DNA of 60,000 bases from Bolinopsis microptera (GCF_026151205.1 NC_087076.1:3683902-3743901); one strand, 5' to 3'; shown: positions 1 to 13,129, counted from the first letter of the stretch. Notes: generated by a model from the letters alone, not told the origin. Numbers and translations: made by a program.

Positions 1-1326
1 TCTTGCCTCGTTTATGTGTAGTCCCACGCTTGCAGCCGCCGATTCCTACTCTGAGCAGGACTCCCGTTAGCCTTGTCCATGTCCTCAGATATAAGTGCTA
101 TATCATCTGCAAAGTCCACATCGTGATGATCATGGGCCCCCACTCATCTGCTATTTCTACGTTCGAGAGTCCAAGTCGCTCCCGCTCATCGCCTATGGCT
201 TCCTCATACAGTAGTCGATGACTATTCAAAAGGTAAGGTGCTAAGTATCACCCTGTAACACACCTGCAAGTATCTCGAACAATTCAGTTTCTCCGTCCGG
301 AGTTAGACTTTGGCCATTGTCTTCCTATTACAAGAGCCGTATAAGCTGCACGATATTGACTGGATTCCGTAAGCTTCTAGAAATCTTTAGCAATTTCCAC
401 GATTACACTGTCGCAAGCCTTTCTTAACAGTCTATAAACATGTCAATCTAGCTGCAGTTTCTCCGACTCTTGACACCCTCTATAAGACTCCAGTACCTAT
501 ATCTGTTGAGTTGTTGACCTTCCGTCTGAATCCATTCTGTTTTCGATCTACGCAGAATCGTCTCGCTTTCTTGGCTTCAAAACCGGTTAGAACCATCTTG
601 TTTAGAGACTTGAGGCAACTAGGATGACAAGCTATTCCCACGATAGTTCATTTGGTTCGCTAAAGGTCGCCTTCTTTGAATTGGATAGATGTTAGGCAGT
701 TGACACCCTGGCAGGTTTCTCACATTTCTTCAACTAGAGCATTGTTACAGAAGTCCGAACAATTTGACTCAAGATCGCATCGTTTAAGACTCTGGGGCTA
801 TGTTGTCGTCACCGCCATGCTTTCCCTCCTTTATGCGGACTTTGCTTTCCCTGTACTCATCCAACGTAAACGGTCGTTTCGATAATTCAGAGCTGGGGTG
901 TGTACTGATCAATATCCTCTTCCGCGTTCACTACCGTCGATGGGAGCCGAAGATTACAAAATAGCCTTCCATTTCTGAACCCTTCCGTTGGTGAGTTTTC
1001 CCTTGATTTTGCCCGTATATGATGAAGCTTTCCCTGTGATCTGTTGAGCAAGTCCAGCTTTACATGTCTGCCCTGCCAACATGCTCGCCTCCAGTCCCGA
1101 CCTGACCCTTCCAGCAGGTGCTCTTTGGGCTGCTTGATAATCATCGCCAACTTCTGTTTGCCCTCTTGAACAGTCTATTCGGTTGTCTTCTGTAGCATCT
1201 GAGGGGTATTTTAAGCTACAATCCCTCGAGCTTCAGCCTGGCAATCTCAACACTTGGATTCGCTGAGATATTTTAACATCTTTTCTTTTCTCCTTTTCAG
1301 GTAGTAAAAGTCGAGAAGTTGATCCT
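1..1326 (-). mobile_element. LINE reverse transcriptase segment, unit 0 (cut by window start)
   Basis: The window opens inside a LINE segment, just 3' of the FADD catalytic block as read on the minus strand, so the C-terminal third is missing. The GCAAAGTCCACATCG sequence for the active site lies near 105-125. The finger region is near 660-680. The upstream linker (KEHLLEG..., ENSPTE...) is readable at 887-1150 in shifted pieces. The 5' edge falls at the usual GTAGTAAAAGTCGAGAAG breakpoint near 1300-1320, directly against the minisatellite. Confidence 0.85.
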
Positions 1327-2246
1327 AACTACCACTGAACCTAACATTTAGCAGTTATGCGCCACTACCATCTGACTAACATTTATCAGGTTACCGCCAC
1401 TACCACTGAACTACCATTTATCAGGTACACCCACTACCACTGACTACCATTTATCAGTTACAAACGCCACTACCACTTGAACTATATCATTTATTCAGTT
1501 ATTGCGCCAATATAAACCACTGAACTAACATTTATCAGGTTATCGCCACTACCACTGAACTACCATTTATCAGGTTACTGCGCCACAGCCACTACCACTG
1601 AACTACCATTCATCAGTTAGCGCCACTGACCACTGAACTAACAATTATCAGTTATCGCCACTACCACGAACTAACATTTATCAGGTTATGCCACTACACA
1701 GGAACTAACATTTATCAGTTACGCGCCCACTACAATGAACTAACATTAATCAGGTACGCGTCCACTTCCAACTGAACTAACATTAATCAGGTTAGTCGCC
1801 ACTACCACAGAACTAAACATTATCAGTGTTAAGCACCACTACCACTGAACTAACAATTATCATGTTATGCGGCCCACAACCACTGAACAAACATTTATCA
1901 GGTTATGCGCCCACTACCACTGAACTAACATTTATCAGGTTACGCGCCACTACCCCTGAACTAACATTATCAGGTTACCGCCACAACCACTGAGAACTAA
2001 CATTAATCAGGTTATGCGCCACTACCAACTGAGACTAAACATTAATCAGGTTATGCGCCACTACCACTGAACTAACATTTATCAGGTACGCGCCACTACA
2101 CTGAACTAACATTTATCAGGTATGCGACACTACCCACTGAACTAACATTTAACAGGTTATGCTCACTACCACTGAACTCCATTAATCAGTTATGCCGACC
2201 ACTCAACTCTGAACTACCATTTATCAGGTTATCGGCCACTACCACA
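1327..2246. repeat. 36-bp minisatellite block 1, 25 copies
   Basis: Twenty-five copies plus a partial one can be counted. Landmarks of each copy are CCACTACCACTGAAC and ATTTATCAGG. The copy-8 insertion (here CACAGCCA, one G short) is at 1583-1591. The CA-CC variant after copy 14 is near 1830. ATTAATC appears in copies 12 and 13 and again in 19, 20 and 24, more than in later blocks; these may be base-call errors or true variants. The block ends with the CTCTG copy near 2205-2220. Confidence 0.92.
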
Positions 2247-4260
2247 ACTACTACTAAGTCGGAGCTAATCCCGATCTACGCAGAAAACCCCCTCCATATA
2301 ACCCTGTCCCGCATCAAGGTTCGCATTCTCTTTAGAGTTTGTCCCAACTTCCTACAGTCACATGACAAGTACCCTCCCCCGCTTAGTCTGTCGGCCTAGC
2401 TGTGCCTCTACCGTGCGTAGGGTCCCATAAGACATAAATCACTGCAATAGCTCAGGAGTCGGATGCAAGTGTCCCGCCATTTTTAATCTCACTGCTTCGG
2501 AAACTTGTTTGACACCTGGAGGCTACCATCCAAAGTTAAATTGCTGACCAATTCATCTTTCATGAGATACCCAGCACCATACGCGCAACAACTTTGTGTA
2601 AGTCCGTCCAAACTTTTCTTCTTGACCTTTGTCAGTGTCCAGGAGTTCTGATCCGTAGAGCAGTACTGAACACAAAGCCGCTATGAACTATCTAAACTTA
2701 GTAGCTCTTTGAGAGTTTGGATCTCCCAGAATACCTTCAGTCTATGGTAGGGCACCCCACGCCCATTTCCCTTTCTACCCCTAGCTACTCCCTATCTGTG
2801 CTCTCAAAACCAGAGCCTAGTGTAGGATGAAATCATCTACATTTCTGAATGGCTTCCCCGATCGACTTTGGTAGTCGCTAGATCAGATCCTCCATATTCA
2901 GTTGTCATGACCTTGGACTTGCCTTCGTTATGTGTAGTCCCACCTTGCTGCCGCGATTCTATACTCTGAGCAGGAACTCGTTAGCTGTCCATGTCCTACA
3001 GATATAAGTCTATATCATCTGCAAAAGTCCCACAATCGGTGATGATCTTGGGCCCCACTCTTCTTTCTTTTTCTACTTTCGAGGGAGAGTCCAAGTCCTC
3101 CGCATCATCGCCTATGGCTTTCCTCATACAAAAGTCGAATGACTATTGCAAAGATGGTAAGGTGCCTAAGGTAATCACCCCTGTAACACCAACACCTGCA
3201 GTATACTCGAACAATTCAGTTTCTTCCGCTGAGTTTAGACTATGGCCATTGTCTATCTCGTACATGAGCCGTATAAGCCTGCACGAATTTTGACTGGAAT
3301 GCCGTAAGCTTCTAGAAATCTTTAGCATTTCCCCACGATTGTACACTGTCGAAAGCCTTCTTAAAGACTATAAAATTCAAACAGCTGGCAGTTTCCGACT
3401 CGTGACATCCTCTATAAGACCTCGCAGTACCTATATCTGTTGAGTTGTTACCTCCTGGTCTGAAACCATTCTGAGGTTTCTACTACCAGAATTGTCCTCG
3501 AATTCTGGCTTCAACCGGTTTAGAACCACATGTTTAGAACTGGGCAACTAGGGATGACAAGCTTATACCGCCGATAGTTTCACTGGTTCGCTAAGTCGCC
3601 CTTCTTTGGGAATTGGTATGAAGTTGGCATTTGACCATTGATCTGGTTCTCACCTTTCAATAAACATTGTTAACAAGAAGTCTAAGGACAATTTGATCCA
3701 AGTCGCATCGTTTAAGACTTCTGGGGCTATGTTTGTCGACACCCCATGCTTTCCCTCTTATGCTGGACATCTTGCTTTCCTGTACTCATCCAACGTAAAC
3801 GGTTCTGTTCCGATAATCAGAGGTGGTGGACTGGATCATAACCTCTTCCGCGTACTCTACCGTCGGTGGTGAGCCGAGAAGAGTAGCAAAATATCCCTTC
3901 CATTTCTGACCCTTTCCGTGGTGAGTTCCCTTTGATTTGCCAGTATTATGATGGAGCTTTACCTGTGATTTGTTGATCATGGTCCACATTTAAGCATGTC
4001 TGCCCTGCCAACTTGCTTCCCTCGCAGTTCCCGACCTGCCCCTCCAGCAGGTGCTCTTTGGCTGCTTGATAAGCATCGCCTACTTCTGTTGCCACTCTGA
4101 ACAGCTATTCGGTTATGTCTTCAGTAGCATCTGAGTGGTATTTTATGCTACAATTCCCTCACATTACACCTGGCAATCTCACACTTGCGAGTCGCTGATA
4201 TTTTAATCATCTTTTCTTTTTTCTCCTTTTTCAGGTAGTAAAAGTTCGAAGAAGATTGTC
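2247..4260 (-). mobile_element. LINE reverse transcriptase segment, unit 1
   Basis: First full-length segment. The minus-strand fragment at 3143-3346 covers the region between motif A and motif B (LIRLMYE, then TELFE). The fragment at 3786-3989 covers the upstream linker. The fragment at 4148-4336 starts inside the neighbouring minisatellite and runs across the 5' breakpoint, reading two valine-rich 12-residue repeats before YYLKKEKK. The frame is broken by many single-base indels, so no complete enzyme is encoded here. Confidence 0.88.
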
Positions 4261-5193
4261 CTACTACCACTGAACTAACATTTATCAGGTTATGCGCCAC
4301 TACCACTGAACTAACATTTATCAGGTTACGCGCCACTAACCACTGAACTAACCATTTAATCAGTTACACGCCACTACCACTGAACTAACCATTTATCAGA
4401 TACACGCCACTACCACTTGCAACTAACATTTTATCAGGGTTATGCGCCACTACCACTGAACTAACCTTTATCAGGTTTATGCGCACTACCACGAACTACC
4501 AATTTTCAGGTTTCGCGGCCACAGCCACTACCACGAACTAACATTTATCGTTATTGCGCCACTACCATCGAACTAACATTTATCATGTTATGCGACCACT
4601 ACCAATGAACTAACATTTATCAGGTTATCGCCACTACCAACAGAACTAACATTTATCAGGTTACCGCCACTACCACTGAACTAACATTAATCAGGTACGC
4701 GCCACTAACCACTGAACTACTAACATTTAATCAGGTATGCGCACTACCACGATCTTACATTTATCAGGTTACCACACACTACCACTGAACTAACATATCA
4801 AGTTAAGCCCACTAACGACCACTGATCATAACAATTAATCATGTTATGCGCCACTACCGACAGACTAACATTTATCAGGTTACGCGCCACTACCACTGAA
4901 CTAACATTTATCAGGTTTACGCAGCCACAACCACTAAACTAACTTTTATCAGTTTATGCACCACTACCACTGATCTAACATTTATCCGGTTATGCGCCAC
5001 TACAACTGAACTAACATTTAATCAGGTTACGCGCCACAACCACTGAACTAACCATTTTTCCAGGTAAGCGACACTAACCACTGAACTAACAATTAATCAG
5101 GTTATGCGTCCACTACTACCACTGAACTACCATTTATCAGGATATGCGCCACTACCTCAGAACGACCATTTATCAGGATATCTGCCATAACAC
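4261..5193. repeat. 36-bp minisatellite block 2, about 25 copies
   Basis: Colinear with block 1. The copy-8 insertion is at 4518-4526 and the terminal CTGCC variant is near 5181. Individual copies differ by scattered single-base indels that are not shared with neighbouring blocks. Confidence 0.92.
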
Positions 5194-5635
5194 TACTACA
5201 ACTATGTAGGAGCAAATCCCGATCACGCCAGAAAACCCCCTCCATATATCCCGTCCCGCATCGGGTTCGCAGTTCCTCTTTGGAGTTTGTTTCCCAACTT
5301 CCTCAGTTAACATAGACAATAGCTTGTCTTTGTCGCCTTGCTCGTGCTCTACCGTGCGTAGGTTCCCATAAAAACTAAAATCACTGGCAAGTAAGCTTCA
5401 GATGTCGATGCAGTGTCCGCCATTTTTTATAATCTCCTGCTTTCGTACTTTTTCTGACACCTTTGGAGGCAACCATACCATAAGGTATATATTGCTGACC
5501 TAGTCCTTCCATGAGATACCCATCACCCAAACCAACATCTTGTGTAATCCCGTCCAAACTTATTCTCTAGAAGCCTTTTGTCAGGTGTCCCCCAGGTTTC
5601 TGAACCGTAAGCAGACAGATTCACAAGCCGCTAAC

Positions 5636-5664
<29 letters not shown>
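5636..5664. other. Poly-A burst of 29 bases inside LINE unit 2
   Basis: The run lies inside the codons for the segment after the LLYGSETWTLTK block. The flanks continue exactly in register with the other units, which have no such run. It is most likely a read artefact and should not be taken as a retrotransposon tail. Confidence 0.75.
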
Positions 5665-5666
<2 letters not shown>

Positions 5667-5930
5667 AACAAGCTAATCTTAAGGCTCTTTTGAGAGTTTG
5701 ATTTCCAGATATCCTTCAGTCTAAGTAGGAGGGCAAACCCCACGCCATTTCCTTTACTAACATCCTTACAAGCTCCCTATCTGTGCTCTCAATTCCAGGG
5801 AGCCTAAGTAGATAAATCAATCAACATTTTCTTATGGCTTCCCCTTGATCGACTTTTTAGGTCGCTAGATCGATCCTCCATATTCAGTGTCATGACCTTG
5901 TCTTAGCCTTCGATTATGAGTAGTCCCTTA

Positions 5931-5942
5931 GGGGGGGGGGGG
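5931..5942. other. Poly-G burst of 12 bases inside LINE unit 2
   Basis: Replaces part of the CCCACGCTTGCTGCC stretch conserved in other units just beside the active-site region. Private to this unit, so most likely an error of the read. Confidence 0.7.
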
Positions 5943-7245
5943 AGCGCTTCTGCGCGATTCTACTCAGAGCAGGAACTCGTTACCTTGACCAAGTCCTCAG
6001 ATAAAGTGCCTAAATCATCTGCAAAGTCCCATCGAGTTGATGAATCTTTGGCCCCACTCTTCAGCTTTTCTACTTCGAGGTGAGTCCAAGTCTGCTCACG
6101 CATCATCGCCTATGGCTTGCCTCATACAGTAGTCGAGACTAATTGCAAAGAGGTAAGGTGCAAAGGTATCACCCTGTACACACCTGCAAGTATCTCGAAC
6201 AATACATTTCTCCGTCAGGAGTTAGGACTTTGGCCATTGCTACTCTACAGAGCCGAATAAGCTAGCACGATTTTGACCTGGAATGCCGTACGCTTCTAGA
6301 ATCTTTAGCCATTTTCCCACCGAGTACACTGTCGAAAAAGCCGTCTTAAAGTCTATAAATGTCAGAACACTGCAGAGTTATCCGACTCATGACACCCTCC
6401 ATAAGACTGTCTCAGTACAATATCTGTTGAGTTTTTGACCTTCCTGACCTGAATCGATTCTGGTTTCTACCAGAATTGTCTCGATTTCTGGCTTCAAACC
6501 GGTTAGAACGCCCTTGTTTAGAGACTTGGCAACTAGAGGGATGACAAGCTTATTCCCCGAAGTTCATTGGTTCGCTAAGTCGACCCTCTTTGAATTGGTA
6601 TGGATGTTGGCAGTTGACCATTGGTCTGGTTTTCTCACCTTTCTATAGAGCATTGTTTACAGCAGAAAGTCTAAGACAATTTGGATCAAGTCGCATCGTA
6701 TAAGACTTCGGGGGCTATGTTGTCGACACCCCCATGCTTTCCCCTTCCTTTATGCTGGACTTTGCTTTTCTTGACTCATTACCAAAACGAAAACGTTCTG
6801 TTCCGATATTCATGAGGTGGTGGACTGGATCAATATCCTCTTCCGGTTCCTACCGTCGGTGGTGAGCCGAGAAGAGTAGCAAAATAGTCCTTCCATTTCT
6901 GAACCCTTTCCTTGTAGATTTCCCTGGATTTTCCAGTATATGATGGAGCTTTACCTGTATCTTGTGATCATGGTCCAGCCTTTTACATTGTCTGCCCTGC
7001 CAACTTGCTTCCTCCAGTCCCGGACCTGCCCCTCCAGCAGGTGCTCTTTTGGCTGCTTGAAAAGCATCCCTAGCTTTCTGTTTGCCCTCATGACGGCTAT
7101 TTCGTTGTCTTCTGTAGCATCCTGAGTGGTATTTTATGCTACATTCCCTCAGCTTCAGCCTGGCAATCTCAACACTTGGGAGTCGCTGAGATTTACCTCT
7201 TTCTTTTCTCCATTTTCAGTAGTAAAAACGTTCGAGAAGTTGTCC

Positions 7246-8165
7246 TACTACCACTGAAACTATACATTTATCAGGGTTGCGCCCACTACACTGAACTAAC
7301 ATTTATCAGTTACGCGCCACTACCACTGACACCAATATTCAGGTTACAACACGTCCACTACCACTGAACTACCATTGTATCAGGTTACACGCCACAACCA
7401 CTTGAACTAACATTTTCAGGTTATGCGCCACTACCACAGACTAACATTTATCAGTTATTGCGCCACTACACTGATCTACCATTTATCAGGTTACGCGCCA
7501 CAGCCACTACCACTGAACTAACATTTATCAGTTATGCGCCACTACCACTGAACTAACATTTAACAGTTATGCGCCACGAATCCCACTGAACTAACATTTA
7601 TCAGGTTATGCGCCACTACCACTGAGAACTCACAATTAATCAGGTTACGCCGCCACACCACTGAACTAACATTAATCAGGTTACGCGCCACTACCACTGA
7701 ACTAACATTATCAGGTTATGCGCCACTACCACCTGAACTAACATTTATCAGTTACGCTTACCACTAACCACTGACTAACATTATCAGGTTTATGCGGCCA
7801 CTACCCTACGGGAACTAACATTTATCAGGTTTATGCTCCACTACAACAGAACTAACATTTAATCAGGTTACGCGCCACTAAACCACTGAACAAACATTTA
7901 TCAGATACTCGCCACTACCACTGAACTAACATTTCTCAGGTTATCCCCTACCACTGAACTAACATTTATCAGGTATGCGCCACTACACTGTACTAACATT
8001 TAATCAGTTTACGCGCCACTACCTACTGAACTAACATTTATCAGGTTATGCGCACTACCACTGACTAACATTTATCATTTATGCGTCACTACCACTGTAC
8101 ACCATTTATCAGTATGCAGCCAACTACCTTCTGAACTACATTATCAGTTATCTGCCACGACCACT
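7246..8165. repeat. 36-bp minisatellite block 3, about 25 copies
   Basis: The copy-8 insertion is at 7498-7504, the copy-12 ATTAATC variant is near 7670, and CTGCC at 8152 closes the block. This is one of the cleaner blocks and is useful for deriving the 36-bp consensus. Confidence 0.92.
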
Positions 8166-10156
8166 ACTACTACTATGTCGGAGCTAAGTCCGATCTACGC
8201 CAGAAAACCCCCTCCATATATCCCTGTCCCGCCATCAGGGTTCGCAATTCCCTCTTTAGAGTTTGTCCAACTTCATCATAACATAGACAAAGTATCTTTG
8301 GTCTTGGTCGGGCCTGCTGAGCTCAACCGTGGCGAGGTTCCCTAAGACTAAATCACGTGGCATAGTAGCTCAGGATGTCGGATGCAGTGTCCCGCCAGTT
8401 TTAATCTCCTCTTCGTAACTTGTTTAGCCAGCCTTGGGAGCTACCATACAAAGTTATATTGCTGACCTTGTCCTCCATGAGATACCCAGCACCATAACCA
8501 CATCTTTTGTGTATGTCCGTCCAACTTCTTTCTCCTCTGAGCCTTTGTCAGTGGTCCGGTTTTCTGATCCGAAAGCATACGATTCACAAGCCGCTATGAA
8601 CATCTAATCTTTAGCTCTTGAAGTTTGGATTTCCAGATACCTTCCAGTCTATTATGGCACCCCTCGCTTTATCCATTCTAACCCTTATCTCCCTATTCTG
8701 TGCTCTCAATCCCAGGAGCCTAAGAAGATGAAATCATCTACATTTTCTATGGCATCCCGGATCGACTTGTAGGTCGCTAGAATCGATCCACCAAATTCAG
8801 TGTCATAGAACCTTGGTCTTGCCTCGTTATGTGTAGTCACGCTTGCTGCCGCCGATTCACTCTGAGCAGGTAACTCGTTAGCCTTGTCAAGTCCATCAGA
8901 ATAAGTTACTATTCACTCCGCAAAAGTCCCACATCGGTGAAGAGCATGGCCCACTCTTCAGCCAGTTTTCTACTAATCCGAGGGTGAAGTCCAAGACGCT
9001 CCGCATCATCGCCTATGCTTGCCTCATACATTATCGATGACAATTGCAAGAGGTAAGGGTGCTAAGTATCACCCTGTAAACACCTGCAAGTATCTCGAAC
9101 AATTCAGTTTCCTTACCTCGCGTCTGAGTTTAGGACTTTGCCATTGTCCTCTCGTACATGAGCCGTATAAAGCTGCAACGATTTGACTGGAATGCCGAAA
9201 GCTTCTAGAATCTTAGCATTTTCCCACGATGTATAACACTGTCGAAAGCCTTCTTAAAGTCTATAGAAGTCAGGAACAGCTGGCAGTTTCCCGACTCTTG
9301 ACACCTCTCTATAAGACGTCTCAGTACCAATATCTGTTGATTGTTACCTCCTGGTCTGAACCATTCGTTCTACGCAGAATTGTCTCGATTTCTGGCTTCA
9401 ACGTTTTAGAACCATCTTTTTTAGAGACTTGGCAACTAGTTGATGACAAGCTAATTCCCGATAGGTCATTGGTTCCGCTAAAGTCGCCCTTCTTTGAAGT
9501 GGTAGATGTAGGCAAGTTGACCAATGGTCAGGTTTTCTCACAATTCAATAGAGCATTGTACAGAAGTCCTAAGACAATTTGATCAAGGTCGCATCGTTTT
9601 AAGAACTTCGGGGCTATTTGTCGTCACCCATTGCTTTCCCCTTCCTTTAATGCCGACTTTGACGCTTTCCTGTACTCAATGCCAACGTAAACGTTCTGTT
9701 TCCGATATTCAGAGTGCGTGGACTGGATCAATATCCTCTTCACGCGTTCTCTACCGTCGTTTTGAGCCAGAAGAGTATGCAAAATAGTCTTCCATTTCTG
9801 AACCCTTTCCGTTGTGAGTAGTACCTTGATTTTGCAGAATATGATGGAGCTTTACCTTGATCTTGTTGATCAATGGTCCACTCTTTTAAGCATGTCAGCC
9901 CTCCAACATTGCTTCCCTCCAGTTCCCGGACCATGCCCCTCCAGCAGGAGTGCACATTGCTGTCTTGATTAAGCATCGCCTAGCTCTGTTTGCCCTCGTG
10001 AACACCATTCGGTTGTCTCCCTTCTGTACATTCTGAGTGAGTATTTTATAGCTACATTCCTCGCTTCAGCCTGGCAATCTCACACTTGGAGTCCCTGAGA
10101 TTTTTACATCTTTTCTTTTTCTCCTTTTCCAGGTAGTAAAATGCGAGAAGTAGAGC
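8166..10156 (-). mobile_element. LINE reverse transcriptase segment, unit 3
   Basis: The fragment at 9321-9524 preserves the finger part of the enzyme: KKGDFS, GISLSS and LKPEIETILRR can all be read in one frame. The fragment at 9740-9976 holds the upstream linker in shifted frames. The catalytic FADD codons are damaged near 8915-8935 by private indels. Same 3' and 5' limits as the other units. Confidence 0.87.
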
Positions 10157-11087
10157 CTACCTACGCAACTGAACTAACATTTATCAGGTATGCGCCACTA
10201 CCTACTGAACTAACATTTATCAGTTACGACGCGCCCCACTACCACTGGAACTACCATTATCATACACGCCACTACCACTGAACTAACCCATTTATCAGGT
10301 ACAAACGGCCACTACCACTGACTAACATTTATCAGGTTATGCCCACTACCACTGAAACTAACATATATCAGGTTATGCGCCACTACCTACATGAACTACC
10401 ATTTATGCAATTACGCGCCACAGCCACTACCACTGAACTAACATTTATCATGTTATGCGCCTCTACCACTCTGAACTAACATTTATCAGGTTTAGCGCCA
10501 CTACCACAGACTAACATTATCAGGTTATCGCACTACCACGAACTAACATTTATCAGTTTACGCGGCCAATACCACTGAACTACCATTAATCATTACGCGC
10601 CCTACCACTTAACTAACCTATTATCAGGTTATGCGCCACACCAACTGAACTAACCATTTATCAGGTTACGCACCACTACCAAACAGAACTAACATTTATC
10701 AGGTTATGCCCACTACCACAGAACAAACATTTAGTCAGGTATGCGCCACACCACTGAATCTAAACATTTTATCATGGTTACGCGCCAACTACCACTGAAC
10801 TAACAAGTATCAGGTTACGCGCCAACTACCACTGAACTAACATTCCAGTTTATGCCGCCACTTACCACTAGAACAAACATTTATCAGGTTATGCGCCAAC
10901 TACCACAGACTAACATTTATCAGGTACGACGGCACTACCACTGAACTAACATTTTATCAGGTTATGCGACATACCACTGAACTAACATTTTATCAGGTTA
11001 TGCGTCCACTCCACTTGAAACTACCATTTATCAGGTTTATGCGCCACAACCTCTGACTACCTTATCCAGTTGATCTGCCACGACCAC
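10157..11087. repeat. 36-bp minisatellite block 4, about 25 copies
   Basis: The copy-8 insertion is at 10419-10427. Copy 12 reads ATTAATC near 10585. The CACCACTACC variant follows near 10670 and the CTCTG copy is near 11050. Position order is the same as in other blocks. Confidence 0.92.
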
Positions 11088-13129
11088 TACTACTACTATG
11101 TCGGACTAAGTCCGAACTACGCCAGAAAACCCCCCCATATATCCCTGTCCCTCATCAAGTTTTCGCAGTACCTCTTTAGAGTTTTGTCCAACTTCTTCAT
11201 AACATAGACAAGTAGCTTTGTCTTGGTCGGCCTTGCTGGTTCTCCACCGTTGCGTAGGTTCCCATAAGACTAAGCTATCGCCTGGAGCAAGTAAGCTCAG
11301 GATGTCGATGCAGTGTCCCGCCATTTTTAAACCCTGCTTCGTAACTCTCTTGTTATGACAGCGCATGGAGCTACCATACAAAGTTATATTGCTGACCTTG
11401 TCCTTCCATGAGATACCCCAGCAACCATACGCAACATCTTTGTGTATGTCCCGTCCAAACTTTTCATCTGAGGCCTTTGTCAGTGTCCATGTTTCTGATC
11501 CGTAGAGCAGTACAGATTCCACATGCCAGCTATGAACAATCTAAATCTTTTGGCTCTTTGAGAGTTTGGATTCCCAGAATATCCTTCATCTATGTAGGGC
11601 AACCCCACTTTTTTTTCCCTATCCTAACCCTATCTCCCTATCTGTTGCTCTCAATCAAGAGCCTACGAACGCATGTAATAACATCTACATTTTCTAATGG
11701 CTTCCCCCGATCGACTTTGTAGGTCGCTAGATCATCCTCCATATACAGTGTCTTGACCTTTGGTCTTGCCTTCGTTAATTGTACGTCCCACCTTGCTGCC
11801 GCCGATTCTACTCTGCGAGCAGGAACTCGTTACCTTGTCCATGTCCTCAATCTATAAGTGATATATCATCAGCAAAGTCCACATCGGTGATGATCTTGGG
11901 GCCCCACTCTTCTACGCTTTTCCTACGTTCGAGGGGAGTTCAAGTCGCACCGCATCATCGGCCTATGGCTTGCCTCGATACAGTAGTCGAAGACTATTGC
12001 AAAGAGGTAAGGTGCTAAGGTTCACCCAGTAACACATCCTCAAGAACTCGAACAATTCAGTTTCTCCGTCTGTGATTAGGCTTTGGGCCATTGGTCCTTC
12101 TCGTACATTAGCCTATAAGCAGCGACATTTTGACTGGAATATGCCGTAAGCTTCTAGAATCTTTAGCATTTTCCCACGATGTATCACGTCAAAGCCTTCT
12201 TAAAGTCTATAAATGTCAGAACACTGGCAGTTTCCGACTCTTGACACCCTCTATAAGACGTCTCAGTACCAATATCTGTTAGATTTGTTTGACCTTCCTG
12301 TCCCTGAATCCATTCTGGTTTCTACGCAGAATTGGAGTCGCGATTTCTTTCATGCGGCTTCAACTGGGTTTTTTAGTGAACCATCTTGTATAAGACTTTC
12401 TGGCAACTAGGGAATGACAAGCTCTATTCCCGATAGCTCATTGGTTCCTAAGGCGGCCCTTCTTTGGAATTGGTATGATTTGGGCAGTTGAACCATTGGT
12501 CTGTTTCTCAACTTTCAATAGAGCATTGGTATACCATGCGAAGTCTAAGAACAATTTGATCCAAGGTCCATCGTTTGAAGACTTCTGGGGCTAAGTTGTC
12601 GTCAACCCCCAGCTTTTCCCTTCCTTTAAGCTGGACTTTGCTATTCCTGTACTCATCCAACGTAAACTGTTCTGTTTCCGATATTCCAAGGTGGGTGGAC
12701 TGGATCAATATCCTCTCCGCGTTCTCTACCGTCGGTGTGAGGCGAGAAGAGGTAGCGAAAATAGAGCCCTTCCATTCTGAAACCCTTTCCGTTGGTGAGT
12801 TTCCCGTGGAATTTTGCCAGTATATGATGGAGCATTACCTGTGATCTTGTTGAATCATTGTCCAGCTTTTAGCATGACTGCCCTGCCAACTTGCTCCTCA
12901 CCAGTTTCCCGGACCTGCCCCTCCAGCAGTGCTCTTGCTGCATACATAATCATCGAGCCTAGCTTTCTGTTTGCCCTCTTGAACAGCAATTCGTGTCTTC
13001 TGTAGCATCTGAGTGGTATTTTATGCTACCATTCCCTCAGCTTCACCTGCAATCTCAACACTTGAGTCGCTGATATTTACATCTTTTCTTTTCTCCTTTT
13101 CATGGAGTAAAAAGTACGAGAAGTTGTCC
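11088..13129 (-). mobile_element. LINE reverse transcriptase segment, unit 4
   Basis: Holds the longest readable piece of the array, 138 codons at 11106-11522, covering the C-terminal domain down to the final GVxRT. A second piece at 12508-12708 carries DDNLAPEV and LDQIVL from the region just upstream of the reverse transcriptase fingers. A third, 12653-12835, covers the linker in other frames. Motif A is near 12175-12215. Confidence 0.9.
11106..11522 (-). pseudogene. C-terminal LINE reverse transcriptase fragment (138 codons)
   Basis: Best single protein fragment in the window. It starts at LLYGSETWTLTK, a block common after the reverse transcriptase thumb in RTE/CR1-type elements. It continues through KDKVSNITLYGS, GLKMAGHC and LVLWEPT and ends near the natural stop with GFSGV and RT. 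Part of the middle (DIHKDVAYG) is a shifted frame compared with other units, which read TYTKMLRMV there, so even this stretch contains compensating indels. It encodes no catalytic residues. It is a broken fragment of the larger frame, not a gene of its own. Confidence 0.75.

Larger units (their letters stand above)
5194..7245 (-). mobile_element. LINE reverse transcriptase segment, unit 2
   Basis: Among the noisiest segments: no minus-strand reading frame longer than 60 codons survives. It is identified by nucleotide colinearity with other units, for example the active-site region near 6010-6040, motif A near 6325-6365 and the PKKGD block near 6580-6600. It carries two homopolymer bursts absent from every other unit, 29 A at 5636-5664 and 12 G at 5931-5942. 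Confidence 0.85.

Noticed and set aside
1327-2246. CRISPR array (regular 36-bp period)
   Set aside because: The 36-bp copies abut directly, with no unique spacers between them, and there are no cas genes; this is a minisatellite.
4148-4336. Independent small gene with valine-rich repeats
   Set aside because: It is the minisatellite frame running by indel into the LINE 5' edge; other units do not keep it.
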